NCBI GenBank assembly: GCA_033439295.1
Contig: JAVTLE010000014.1
Span: 3,658,001 to 3,722,000 of the forward strand
DNA from: Deuterostichococcus epilithicus
Lineage: Eukaryota; Chlorophyta; Trebouxiophyceae; Prasiolales; Stichococcaceae
Direction: 5' to 3'
DNA length: 64,000 nucleotides
Notes under the pieces: model-generated
The model's database searches: none
Told to the model about the DNA's origin: nothing
The model's input: the letters and a program-made list of their open reading frames with translations, nothing else
Shown: positions 45,801 through 58,600 of the stretch, piece by piece
How positions within the stretch are numbered: position 1 is the stretch's first letter
How the letters are laid out: every line of letters starts with the position of its first letter
Position numbers and translations under genes: made by a program

Positions 45801-48800
45801 GCGTGGCCGACGATCCGTTTGCAGAGGCGGGCGCGCCTGAAGCCACGCTGCCTGGCCGCGCTCAGCCACCATTGGAGATGCAGGAGGTGCTGGCTATCGA
45901 CACCTTCTACTTCGACTTGGCGCCATCGCCGCCAGCGTCTGCTGCTCCCGCCGCCTTTGGCGAAGCGGTCGAGTTCGAAGGTGCTCACCGCATTGCTGAG
46001 CTTGCAATGCAATAGCCTGAATTGTGGGAGGCACCCAGCACCCTGTACCAGTCCTGACGCACTGTGCATTGAACCTTCCGTGCCGAGTCAGTGTCAAGTT
46101 CGACTCCAAGGGATTCGCCAACAACAGGAAAACTGGATGCAGCCCGTCATCGAAACGCTGCCGGTTTCTCCGCGTAGGCAAGCTGTTGGTCAGGGGCATC
46201 AGCGCTTCGCTGGACAGGACCCTGGCGGGTGGCCTCGCACGCCTTGCCGCCGCATCGCTGCCGCCGCCCTCGCTGCTGACGGCCTGCAAGGCCCTGAAGG
46301 CCAGAGCGCCGTTGCCGGCGCCGCCGCAGCGGCCAGAACCGCGGAAGCACGCCCGGGGCGGGAAGCAGTCGGCGGCGCGCGTCGTGTCTGTCGGGCTGGC
46401 AATGGACGACTGGTCACTCGGCTTCAGCGCAGAATCCGAGGTGCTGCCGGGCCACGACAATGGACTTCCCTCCGGCTTTCGGCTGCCGTTCCGCCAGCGT
46501 CTGGCGATCGGCACCGTCGCCGCGGAGCTGCTGCTGCCGCAGAAGGCCGTCACGACGCGCATTGCAGACTTGGCGCTCCTGTATGAGGAGCAACCTACGA
46601 AGCAGCCGGCGGCCGTGGGCATGGCGGGATCCAGCGAAGGGGTGCCGGCTGCAGGCTCGCCGGCAGCCGCAGCTGCGGCAGACGGCTGCGTGACCGTGCA
46701 GATGCTGCACATCGCTAACGTGACAGCCGGCATCCTGTCGCCGGGGCATGAGCAAGCAGCAGGCTGGCAGCAGGAGGCATTGGGCCTTGACGAGCAGGCG
46801 AAGTCAGGGCGGCAAGCCGCGGGCGATGCCGGCTCTGCAGCGATGCCGGCAATCGACCTCGAGGTCGCCGGCGTCAGCGTGCGCTTCGAGCCGGATGTCG
46901 CCTTTGCAGCAATAGACACCGCCGCCGAGCTGGCGGCCGTCGCAGCAGACTTCAGACAGCGCTTGCCGCAACCGGCGCCGCCGCCGCAGCAGCCGCGGCC
47001 GGCGCCTGGCGCACCTCTGCCGGCTGGCGGCAGCTCTGTCGGAGGCACAGCTGGGAGCGTCCTGGCAATGCAGGGCGCCCTCGTGCATGAAGCCGGCAGC
47101 GAGGTTGCGCACGGCGTCGAGCATGTCGAGGCTGCCGGCGCCGGCGCAACAGCTGCAACAGCCGCGGCGCCTGCGGCGCCTCACAGCGCAGACTCAGGCT
47201 CGGCGCCACCGGTGCCCGGAAGGCGCAAGCCAGGCCCCAAGGTGCAGATGGCGGTGCGCGTGCGGGCGGTCACTGCAGAGGCCGCCCTGGGCAATGGCGT
47301 CTGCTTCTCGGTCCAGGTGCGAGCCTGAAATATGTGGCATCATCTTTCGTGGCATGGGCCTGCAGAATGTTTCCTCCAACCCTGCTGAGCCATTCCTGCG
47401 GCATGCAAAGTGAAGGCGAAGGCCTTAGGACCCTGGCCAATGGCTTGAAGCAGCCATGGTTTGCGGATTGCCTGCGACGGTCTTTGTCAGTGCTCGACTG
47501 TACATGTGGGTGTGCTACAGGTCGGGCTGCTGGAGCACGAGGTGGGCGCGCTAGCGGCGCAGCTGTCGGCGCTGTCGGTCGCCCTCAATGGTCAGGTTGT
47601 GGCCAAGGTGTTCCAGGCGCACGTGGCCGGGGCGCTGCCCGCCGCCGCATCCGCTCCTTTGGAAGCCGCTGCGGCTGCAGCAGCCACCCCGACGGCCGGC
47701 GCCGGGAGTGCGGCGCCCGCTGCTGGCGGCAGTGGCAGTGCCGGCGGACCTGCGCAGCAACAGGCACCCGGTGGCGTGAGGCGCGGCAGCTGCTCCGGCG
47801 CCGCTCGGCCGTCACTGGCAATCAGGGTGCCTGGCGATGGTGGCAGCGGGGACGCAGACGCATCGGCGGCGTCACCTGCTGCCGCAGGTAAGAGCTAGCA
47901 GTGCGGGCATGCCGCTGAGCCAAGCATGCTCCAGCGAGGGGAGCTGTGGAGATCATGCTACCATGCTCCAGGCAGCTTGCTCGCTGCGCTGTGCGTCTCA
48001 AGTTGTTGGTCGCGCTTGCTGCTGCAGACGCCGGGTGCAGCGCACGACCTGCTCCGCTCCTTTGTTTCATCTTGCCAGCTTTCAACATCTGCTAAGCAAC
48101 AACTGTTATATGTCACGTGCTTCTTGATACACATCTGACATGGCCACATTGACTGATACGCCTGGGCAACCGAGCTGCACCGCCTGCTCCTGACGCAGGG
48201 CCTGCCTCGCCCGCGGCGCCGCTTGCCATGCCATTTGCGAGCGACGCGCGGCGGCTGGCGATGGCGCGGGCCCGCGCGGGCATCTCCGACGACGCCTCTG
48301 ACGCCGTCATGGCGCCTGCTTTCGTAGTCAGCGCGGCGGTGTGCGGCGTGCGGGTGCTGCTGCCGCATGGCTGCGAGCTGGGCGCGGCGGTCCGCGGCAC
48401 CGAGCTGTGGGCCAAGGCCTTCGGACAGGCAAGTCCCAAAATGTTCTTGCTTCTTCGTGGCTGAGCCATCATGCTGCCTGTTATTGCGACACCCGCTCAA
48501 ATGCTGCGCGTCACTCCTGCAACCTGCAGGAGCCGAGCGCAGTCGTCCAGCAAACAAACCTTCTGAGGCAGACATGCAGCTCACCGTTCTCCTCATCCGA
48601 ACGGCCTGCAGGAGCTGAAGCAGCATGCGCTGCACCGGCTGGCTCTGGGCAACAAGCTTAACGGCCCGGCAAAGGCGAAGACGGCGATGCCCGCGATCGA
48701 GGTCCGGCTGCGGCTGCAGGACGCTGCTTTCGTGATGAAACACCACGAGATGGAGGTGCGGCGGCCATGTACTGCATTGGCAGCTCACACTACTCAACAA

Positions 48801-51800
48801 AGGCGATGCTGATTCGAGCATCAAGCCGCCTGCGCACACATGTCCGTGCGGCCGCATGATGCAGCTGCAAAGCAGCCGGATTGCTGCAGCTCCGGTGCGC
48901 CTGGGTGGTGTGTGCATTGTTGACGTCCTAGCGGTAGTTGCCCCAGCTGCTGTCTCCTTTCGCAATTCATCACTGCTCACTCTCCTTGGCCGTCTGGGGT
49001 GCAGGCGTGGCTCGCGACGCGCGGGCGGGCGCTGCGAGCGGCGGTCACGGAGCAGCGCCTGTGGGGCCGCGCACTGGACGCGCTGCCTGACGCCGGCTTG
49101 GGTGGTGGCGAGCGCGCGCTCGGCGTCGACCGTAGGGTCGCCTCAGACTACATTGCCGCCTGCCAGGCGGTGCGTGCCACTGTCGCAGCTGCACAGCTTG
49201 ACCGTCAGGGGAAGCTTCAACTTTTTAAGATGCATTGCCGTTGACCGCCAGCTGACCTGTCGAGTAGCTGGTGCTATCGCCCCTCCATCCATCAGTCAGG
49301 TGCTTGCGCTGGCCATTCCTTTAGTGTGCAGAGCTGCCTGGACGGCTATCCGTTTGAAGCTCGGCTTGAGTTGTGTGTCCGCCTTTGCAGCTTCGTGGGC
49401 TCATCCTGGTCTGATTCACACCTCACCTGGACGGACAGACGACAGTCAAACATGCAATATTTCCCTGTCGTACTCCATCGTTGCCATGGTCCGTGCAGCG
49501 CCCTGTCGGCGGCGTTCGCGGCGACCTCATGCGGGCCGCGGTTGCGGACCTCGAAGCGGTTGTGCTGGTCTGTGGCGGGGGCCCAGCCGGCGAGGCCTCC
49601 GCACGAAGCCACATCGAGGCTGTGGACCCACCCACCACCGGCGTGCCGCTGCGGCAGCTGGTTCGGCTGCAGCTAGACGTGGTTGGCGGCGGCATTGCCG
49701 TCCACTTCTGCGGCAGCTCGCAGGTGCGGCGCTGATCTGGGAGCGGCTGTGGTTGGAGTTGCATTACACCGGCCGTTCAGCATCTGGCTGCACTCTCAAG
49801 CCGAGCTCTGCATTCCTGTGCACGACCTGTCCGGCTCGTGGCAGGGAGTGTGTAAGGTGAGGCCATCGGTGCACCTCTGTGGCGCATCTCACCCGCAACA
49901 TGACACTGGAGGTTTTGAAAAGCACCCTGCCGCCTGTGCAGCCTCTGGCGAGCGTCAAGGAGCTCACGGCGACGGGGGTTGCGGCGCTGGGGCGGCAGGT
50001 GACCGCGCCGCCTGCCACGTCGCCGCGCACGTTTGCTGTCGGCCGCCGTCGCAACGTGGAGACCCAGGTGCGAGTGATTCCGTACGAGTGGGAGGCAGGC
50101 CCGGGCGCGTTGCTCCGCTCTGACTGAAGCAAAGCCTGCAGGTCGCCTCACCCAGATGGTGCCTGTGTGATGCAGGTGTCGGTGACAGCAGGGCGCTGCC
50201 TCTGCCTCTGCTTCAGATCCCTGCCTCATACGAGGATGCTGTGCGCTGCAGGTGACGGTGAAGGGCAGCCGCTCGGAGGTGAAGCTGTACACCGACGTCC
50301 ACGTCGTAGTGCAGGGCGTCGGTGGCGGCTTCAGCGTTGGGCTGCAGCCCACCATCGGCCTGGTACGCTGTTGCTGATGCCGTTGCTGATGTCTTTGGAA
50401 CGAGCTGGCTCGGGCCACCGACCTACTGAGGCAACTGGCTGGCCTTCGCTAGCGCGCCGCTTTGCATCGACAAGAGGCATAACACATCTGATGCAGCTCA
50501 TAACTCTGGGTCGGCATGCCGCAGGTGTCAATGGCGGGCAAGCGGATGTCGCCGAGCGACCCCGATAAGAGCCGACCACGCCCAGAGAAGCTGCCATGGT
50601 GCGGCCTGGTCATTGAATATAGCTTGAGCCCTTCACGCAGACAGGCACCTTGCACAAGCATTGTTGCAGAATATGGGCAGACCAGAGATCGCAGCAGACA
50701 GACTTGTAGGCTTAGCGGCACAGCATGCCAGCAAGCATCTGCCAGCCGGCATTGTCTGCTGAGACGCCAGGTTGCAGCTACAGCCTGCTGAAGCCAGCTT
50801 GTATTCCTCAGCAGTTTCCAGGGGCACAGGCTCGACCTGCTCGCCTGAAGCTGAGGAATAGAGCTGAGCTGTGGTAGGCTGAAGCTGCATGCGCGACTGC
50901 TGGTGATGGCAGCCAACAGGTTGTTCCACTGAATCGCCCTGCGGAATTAACCAGTTTGACAAATTCAGGTGGGACCTCATGCGCTTTGTGTGGCGCGGCA
51001 AGCTGCGGGCGCGGGTTGAGGACGTCGACTTTGCACTCGGCACCACGATTGATCCGGACATCACTGCCACGTCGCGGCGCCTGCAGGTTTGGTTGTCACG
51101 ACTGCCTGTATATTGTCCCCCGCTTGCACAGCCTGTCCCGCCTGGCAGGTGGACTGCCAGCGGCCTTACACGAAGGCTTTGAACAACCGCCTCTCCAGAG
51201 CAGACCGATTGCTCGAGCTTACAAGGGCACGCATGCATTGTGCAGCAACATCGCACATGCAGCCTCTCATGGCTGCAAACCCCGCCAGGCACTCAAACTT
51301 CCCCATCGTCCTCGCCTCCAGGTGGCGGTGCGGCAGCTGGACGTCAAGCTGGTTTCCGGACTCGCCACAGCCGCCATCGAGGGCCTGGTGGCGACGGCGC
51401 ACGCGGCGGACGATCCCGTTCGCGAGCCCGGGCGGCTGCTGGCACTGCCGGTCGCGGAGCTGGGCTCGCTGCTGGTCAAGGCGCGCCTGGCCTGGCACCT
51501 GCCCGGCGGCCGCGATGCGGATGATCACCACCTCTTCCCCATCCCGCCGCCGGTCCGCGCCCCTGCCCGTTTAAAGTCCTGGGGGGCCCTTGAAAGCCCT
51601 GAACATCCTCGGCAAGCCCCTGTCGCCTCGCTGGTGCTGCTGGTGTGCACGCCTGGTGTGTGTGACATCCCTAGACCCTGCCTTCCTTGCAGCTGCTCCA
51701 TTTTGTTGCTCATGTCTGGGCCGATCTTAGTCTCACCCGCCAGCTCGTGACTTGACACGCCTCCGACTCTGCTGGACAGGAGGGCGAGGGCGTGCTGCAG

Positions 51801-52543
51801 GGGCCCATCCCGCTGGCGCGCGCCGTCAAGTCCAGCGGCTTCGATGTGGGCCTGGAGGTGCTGCTGGGGCCGCCGACGCCAGTCACGGGGGCGCACCCGA
51901 GTGACGTCAACGAGTCCGGCGCGCCTGCGGTCTTCTTCGGCGACTACCAGGTTTGCATGCGCCCCAGTGTCAAATGGAGCTCTTTGACCTGGAAGACTCG
52001 AGCGACACGAAGGCGCATGGGGCTGCAATTGGGCATGGGGCTGCAACTCTGGAGGCGGCGCGGCTGCGTCTCGAGCGCCGCTGCAACAGCACCGCTTATA
52101 GCCTGGCTTCTGGGCAGCACCTTCTCTCAGACACAGCAAGCCCCAGGCACAGCAGATCCACCGCCCACTTTGCCGACTTAGCTCTGATGCTCTTTGCCGG
52201 GCACTCCACTTCAACCCGCTGCCATTGTCAGCGCCCTGGCTTTCCTGTTCGCAGATGCGCTTCATGCAGGAGCTGCTAGCCACGTTCAAGTCGCCGCCGG
52301 CGCACTTGAAGATGCCGAAAAAGCGGGGCACCTTCTACGCGCACAAGTTGGCCAGCGGCGAGCCGTCAGAGCCCGATGTCGTGAAGCTCCTACAGGGCAT
52401 GGACCTGGCTTTGCAGGCCACGCCCCTGGGTGAGTTCCCGTGCCCCTTGGTGTATTGTTAGCTTACGACCTTGTTCATCTGTTGGTGCAGCCTCCGGCCG
52501 TGCCAGGCCTGGCTGTATATGGCCTGCATGTGGTTTGTGGGCC

Positions 52544-52619
<76 letters not shown>

Positions 52620-55600
52620 AGCTGCGAGTGTAGTTCCGTGCTCTGAAAGACAATTGTTTGTTGACCGCAGAGATCGTGCACTGGACTGCCGACACAGCAG
52701 ACCCTTCCTGCGGCATGGCGGTGACCATTGCGGACGTGCGCTACGTCCACCGCCTGCGCCTCAATGTTCCGCTGCCGCAGTCCGCCATCACACTGCTGCC
52801 AAAGTGCGCTTGGCGCCAACCTCGCGCTCCTCGGCTCGGCAGTTTTCTGCCTGTCCATGTCCCAACTTTTGGACAGAACGATTGCTCTCGTCAGGGTTCA
52901 CAGCGCCCGCCACAGCGTGACCGCCTCATTCCCGTCCCGCCATCAGCCTGTCAAAGCAAGATACCCTGAGCGGGTAGCGAGACCCCCGCATGAGGCTGTC
53001 TCATCGTCTTCGGCTGCCCCACAGGTCGCACCCCGGCACCACATCGCAGACGCTGGCGGTAGATGTCGCCGGCGAGCGGCTGCAGATGCTGCTGGGCGGC
53101 GCCTCAGCTGCGCAGGCGGCACGCATCCGACGCCTGCAGGAGGACTCCGGCCATGGCGGCAGCCACTCCGGCAGCTTTAGCACCCCGCATCTTGGTGCGC
53201 AGACTTGCCTTTGCGGATGCAGTCGGCGCTGCTGCAGCGCTTCTGTGCATCTGTGCTGACATTGCTGGTGTGGTGCAGTCCAACCTTGCCCGCCGATGCG
53301 GATGTGACTTGAACGCCCCACATCTGTGGCTGTGAGACTCAGGCCTACGTTCTGCAGATTGGTGAAGCGGGCGTGCTGAGGGCTGCTCAAGTGCTGCCTA
53401 AGCCTGCACGTTCGCTGGCTCGATGTGCCTGTGGCACGTTGCTGCACATCCCCATGTATGCAAACTCCTCCGGCAGCTTGCTGTGCGGCACTTGCGCTTC
53501 TGAACGAGACAAAATCAGCCCACGCCCAACACATGCCCTCTGTGCAGGCAGCAGCACACCACACGAGCTGCAAGGCAGCCTGTCGGCGGCGGAGGCGGCA
53601 GAGCCCATCGCCGACATTGCCGGCTTTACAGTGCACCAGGGACCCTCCGACATGGGCGACTCGTCCACGCCTGCAGACAGGTGCGCTGGCATCTGACGGC
53701 GGGAGTAGTGCCCGCCTGCAAGTGCTGCCTGTGCAGGCTGCTGCTGCAGGCATTGCACCCACCTCTTCTGTCCCAGCTTTGACAGCCTCGGCACTGCGCT
53801 GCCAAGGCAGCGACCTCGGGTGCCTGTGCTGAAGCGCCACGGCATGGCCGCCGGATCACAGGACGGTGCAGGCGACGCTGCAGGACTGCCGCTTCGCGTT
53901 CGACCTGGACTCGCGCAATGCGATGTGGGGCGCGGCGCTGCACCTGGCCGCAGGCGTGGCGCCCTTCACGAAGCCGCCCTTCAAGAAGCCCAGCCCTGTC
54001 GGCCCGAGCGCTGCCGCCGCGGACGCGGCGCCGGAGGGCAGCGACCGCGCCCCGGACGGTCCCTCAGGTGCTCAGGCCCGCCAGGCTGCATTGCAACGCG
54101 TAGGTCCTGCACCTCCAGCGGCCGGTGCCCTTGTGTGCTCTAGCACGTCGTCAGCCGGATGCGCGCTTGTCGACTGCGCACCTGCCGACCGGTCCCGCAC
54201 TGTGCAGTGGCAGTTGTGGCACCGACACATGCCAAACATGCAGGGCATCCTGCAATTGTTCGCTGGAGAGGCTACGCTGATACAACTTGTTGATGCGAGT
54301 TCTGCGAGTCGTGCAGCTGTCAAGAATGAGCTGCATGCGATGTCGTCGATGAACCCTGGTTGCTGTCGTGCCGCCGTGCGCAGGCCTGGAGCACACTGCT
54401 CGCATTGGCGAGGCAGCGGGCCAGGCCCGGCAGTCGAGCAGCAGCACGCCGGAGGCCGCCGTGTCTGCCAGACAGGCGCGCCTGCAGCAGGCGGCCCCCA
54501 GTCCCGAGCGGGGAGCGACAGCGGACGCGGCCGCCTCTGGTGGCGAGCTCATGCGCGTCCTCATGCGGCAGGTAACCGGATCCAGGCGCTCGCCTCCTCG
54601 TCTGTCACACAGGAACCAGGTGCACTTGCCCATTCACGACCCCTGCCAGGTCAGACGCTGTGGCAACGAAGCAGCATCCACCGGTGTTGGTACCAGTAGG
54701 GTTATTCTGATTTCTGAAATTAGATATGCACCTGGCTGAGGCACCGACCTCCTGGGTCAGTGTTAAGACACCCCGCCTTACCTGCTTGACCCCAGCGGCC
54801 TTGTAACAAGCCATGGTGTTTGTGTCATCGACAGGATCGTGCGGAGGCCGCAGCATCGGGCAATGGCGGCCTGCCGCACGAGGCAGAGCACCAAGGAGGC
54901 GACGAAGAGGGCGATGCGGCCGACGACGCCTCGGACGTCGTGCTGCACGCCGGCAGCGACTCCGACAAGGTCTGCTGTGTGCCAGCAGGCAGCCTGTGCG
55001 TACCACCTGTAGATCAACTTAAATCAACTTTTCAATGGCAGGCTGCAAATCAGTCAAAGATGGGTGTTCGCGATAGGTCATCAATCGAGCGCGCCACAAA
55101 AAGAGTAGGCGCCTGAACCGTTCTGCTGCCCTGCAGGAGGATGGGCCGCAGTCGCTGGGCGCGCCGGCGGCGGATGCGCAGCCGGCCGTGCGGTTCCGCA
55201 TCCAAGTCTCAGGCCTGCAGGTGGGTTCGCGACCACACCAAGTTTCGGCCAGCTGCGTCAGTCGTGTCTCATGAAGGCCTGGTTCGCCTCGCAAGGCCAT
55301 GCTGCTGCCGTTGCACGAAGTCGAACACCCATTGCAGTTCAACTGCAGCTGAGCCGCCACGCCCCCGCAATGATGCAAGCAGGGCGTCACGCTCTACACT
55401 GCACAAAAGCTGTGCGCGGATGTAAATCCATTGGAGCACTGACCGCTCCGCCCACTGGGATCCTAGCTGGAACCAGAAGTTAAGGTGACACAAACCCCCG
55501 GCCATGGCAGGTGGCGGCTGTGGACACAACGGGTGGCCGCTTCCTGCTGGCGGCGGAGGCGGCGCACGTCATGGGCGTGGACCTGCCCTCCGCCCAGCGC

Positions 55601-58600
55601 GTCACCAGCCTCGCGGTGGGCTGCCGCCGCCCTGTGTTGGCCCTACGGCCCCTATGGCCACTGAGCCTCCCGCGGCGCACTCCGTGGACAAGGCGACCCC
55701 GAGCGGCCGTGCCCCCGACCACTGGCATGCTGCCGTGCACGTGGCCGCTGGAGATGCAGTCAGAGCGCCCCCTGAGCCGTTGCTGCATGCCAGCCGGTCG
55801 ACACCTGGATGTTTAGTGGTGGCAGTGACTCGAGTACTGGTGTGCGCTGCAGGTGCGTGAGGTGCAGGCGTACATCTCGAAGCCCGATGCAGACGGCTCC
55901 CCCTGGCTGACCGCCAGTCAAGGCGAGTTGGCGCCGGCCTCCGAGGCCATCAGGCAAGTTTCCAAATATATCTTCCCCTCGCTGTCCTGCTGGCAGGCAC
56001 GATTCGCATTGGGGTTCCACGCAGCAGCTCACTGGCCTTGCACATGACCGCCACTGCCGATCACGCGCCGAGCACGCTTGCATATCAGGCGCAGGTCGGG
56101 AAGGCAAGGACCCCAGGTTAGCGCCCGAGTTTCTGACGGCCTTCTCATGTCGGTGCGCTGCAGGCAGGTGTTCATGCCATTCAGCCTGCAGCTGCGGCAC
56201 ACCAAGAGCGGGCGCCACAGTGGGCAGGACCTGCGGCTGCAGGCGCCCGAGATTCATGCGGTGCTCGACTCCAAGGAGTTCCTCACGCTCGTGGACGTCG
56301 TGAGGTGTGCCTGATGGACCCCGCACAACAGCGTGCCAATGGGTCATGGAGAGCACCCAAACCTCGACCACTTGGACGGCGCCCTGCCCGCCTGCGCAGT
56401 ACATGGACGCGCCCGTACGACACCGAGGACACCGACAACACAACCTTCTTCGCATGCTGTGATGGGAGCCACGGGTTCACAGGCGGAACCTCCCCTCGTG
56501 CAGGCACGTGATGATGCCGCCGCCGCCGGAGGTGGTGAAGCTGAACGCGGAGGCGGCGTTGCTGGGCGAGGCGGAGGACGAGGGCGTCGAGGCAGGCCGC
56601 GAGGCCTTCGCGCTGCTGCACCAGGAGGTCGCCTCCCTGGCCTCCGAGGTGTGCGACGCCTGCTGGCGTCTCCTGCTTTCGCGCTCTGATGCATCCGTGC
56701 TCCCTGCGCGGGCAGAAGGCCTCAGGGTGGCGGCTGCGGAGCAGGGTCCTGCGCCAGGGGTCTCCTCCCTGGCGTCCGAGGTGCGGCCTGTCTGGTTGCT
56801 CGCTCTGCGCCGGGTTGAGGAGCACCTTTCAGCACCAGGAGCTGGTGCAACTCGTAGTCGTCGGGCGCCTCCCTTGCGTCAGAAAACGCGCGCCATCTGC
56901 ATGTACTGTGAGTGTGTTTCGAGCCAAGGATCAAGTTTCCACGTGTCGCCTGGCATTCCAGACCTGCTCATCACAGTACATCACAGCCGGGCGAGACTGC
57001 TATGCATGTTCTCATGCTCGCAAACATGCAGGCGCACCAGCTGCGGATGGGGCTGGCCTCCGGTTGGCAGAAGACGTCCAGCGGCCGGGGCCTGGGGCGC
57101 AACGCCTCGTCGAACCGTGTCAAGCAGGTGTGTGTGTCTGGTGTGTCTATCCTGCTGCCATCGCAATCTCCGGAGGCGTATCGGCGGGGCACTCGGCAGA
57201 AATCTACCCTGCGGCCTGGACCTGCGTCGCAGTGTTTTGAAGAAACGTCGATGGTGGCACACGCCTGCTGGCCCCTCGTTTCGCTGGGCTGTCTGTCAGA
57301 CACCTGCTGCGGCCCACAGGTCGAGATGCATGTGCTGGAGCTGGCAGAAGGCGCAGACTATGTGGGCGATCTGCCGGCGGCGCTGCAGGAGCACTTCGCC
57401 AGCCTCAGCGCGTGCACCGCCAACAGTGTCGGGTGCGTCCAGTGTGCAGGCTCTCGCGAGTGCAGAGGAGCTTGCTGGTGGGTTGCGACCACAGCCACCA
57501 CAGACCTGACGTCGCGCACTGCGGGCGTCACAACGTCCTGTCCTGCCGGGAGGGGGGGCGGGCGCCAACGCTCGCTCTTTTGTGCCATGCAGGGTGGGGC
57601 GTGAGGGGCGGCGGCTGCTGCTCAAGTGGCTGGAGGAGCAGGCGGGCGGCGCGGCGCAGGCCATGGCCTCTGTGCGCGACACGCTGAAAGACGCCAAGGC
57701 AGCCGCCCGCAAGCGCCAGCTGGCCGACCACGCCGCAAAGGTGGCGCACCGTTTGCAACAGTCTCCAGCCTCGCTGATCAGATCCCGTGCGCCCGGACCA
57801 GTGTCTGCCCTGCCTGCGCGGGCGCATGCCAGCCGCTGCAGGGCTTTCTTGCAGTGCCCCTTGCCGAAGGCCGCCCGATCACTTGCAGAGGAAAGCGGCA
57901 TGGCGTGCAAGCACGCTGTGTGCTGGTGCTGGCATTCGGCTGCCTGGTTGTTGCACTGAACGCGTCCACTGTGCTGCCAGGTGGCTGTGGACGTGGACGC
58001 CGTCAAGTGGTCGCTGTGCCATGAGCGGGTGCCCTTCTTCTCCTCCGCCCTGTCCGGCCTGAAGCTGGCGATGACGCGCAACGAGGACAATTCCGGTGCG
58101 CGGGTCCCCCTCCCGATGCGTGTCGCTCTGACGTGGAATGCTGGAAGGCCAAGTAAGCGTGAAAGGCAGGGACCGGGGTCAGAGCATTGCGACTGCAGCC
58201 CGGGGGTCGGTCAACGCGGCCTTGACTGCCTTGGCGAGGGACTCGGCAGCGAGGAGTGCGAGACGCGGCTGTGGCAGCAGGTTCCTGCCGTGTGACGGCT
58301 CGTGCATGTCACGGCCGCTCATTGTCTCTGCAGGCTCCAGCAAGTTCCTCATCCACCGCATCGACATTGAGGAGCCGGCGGCGCCGGTGCCCTCACCTGG
58401 CCGGTGGGGCGCGAGCATCCAGCCGGCGCCATGCCCGAAGCCCATCGTGTCGGCGTGGAACCCCGACGAGTCCTGGGATCACGACCCTGCGGTGAGACGA
58501 TATGATACCGCAGCGGCCGCTGCCGGTGTGACCGGCACAGTCACAGGACGTTTGGCAGTACAGTCGCCTGCTCCGTCCTCTGGGCGTTCACACATGCGAG

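Noticed and set aside
52430-52646. Frames with long polyHis, polyIle, polySer or polyAsp
   Set aside because: They are the six-frame reading of an intronic (CAT)25 microsatellite.
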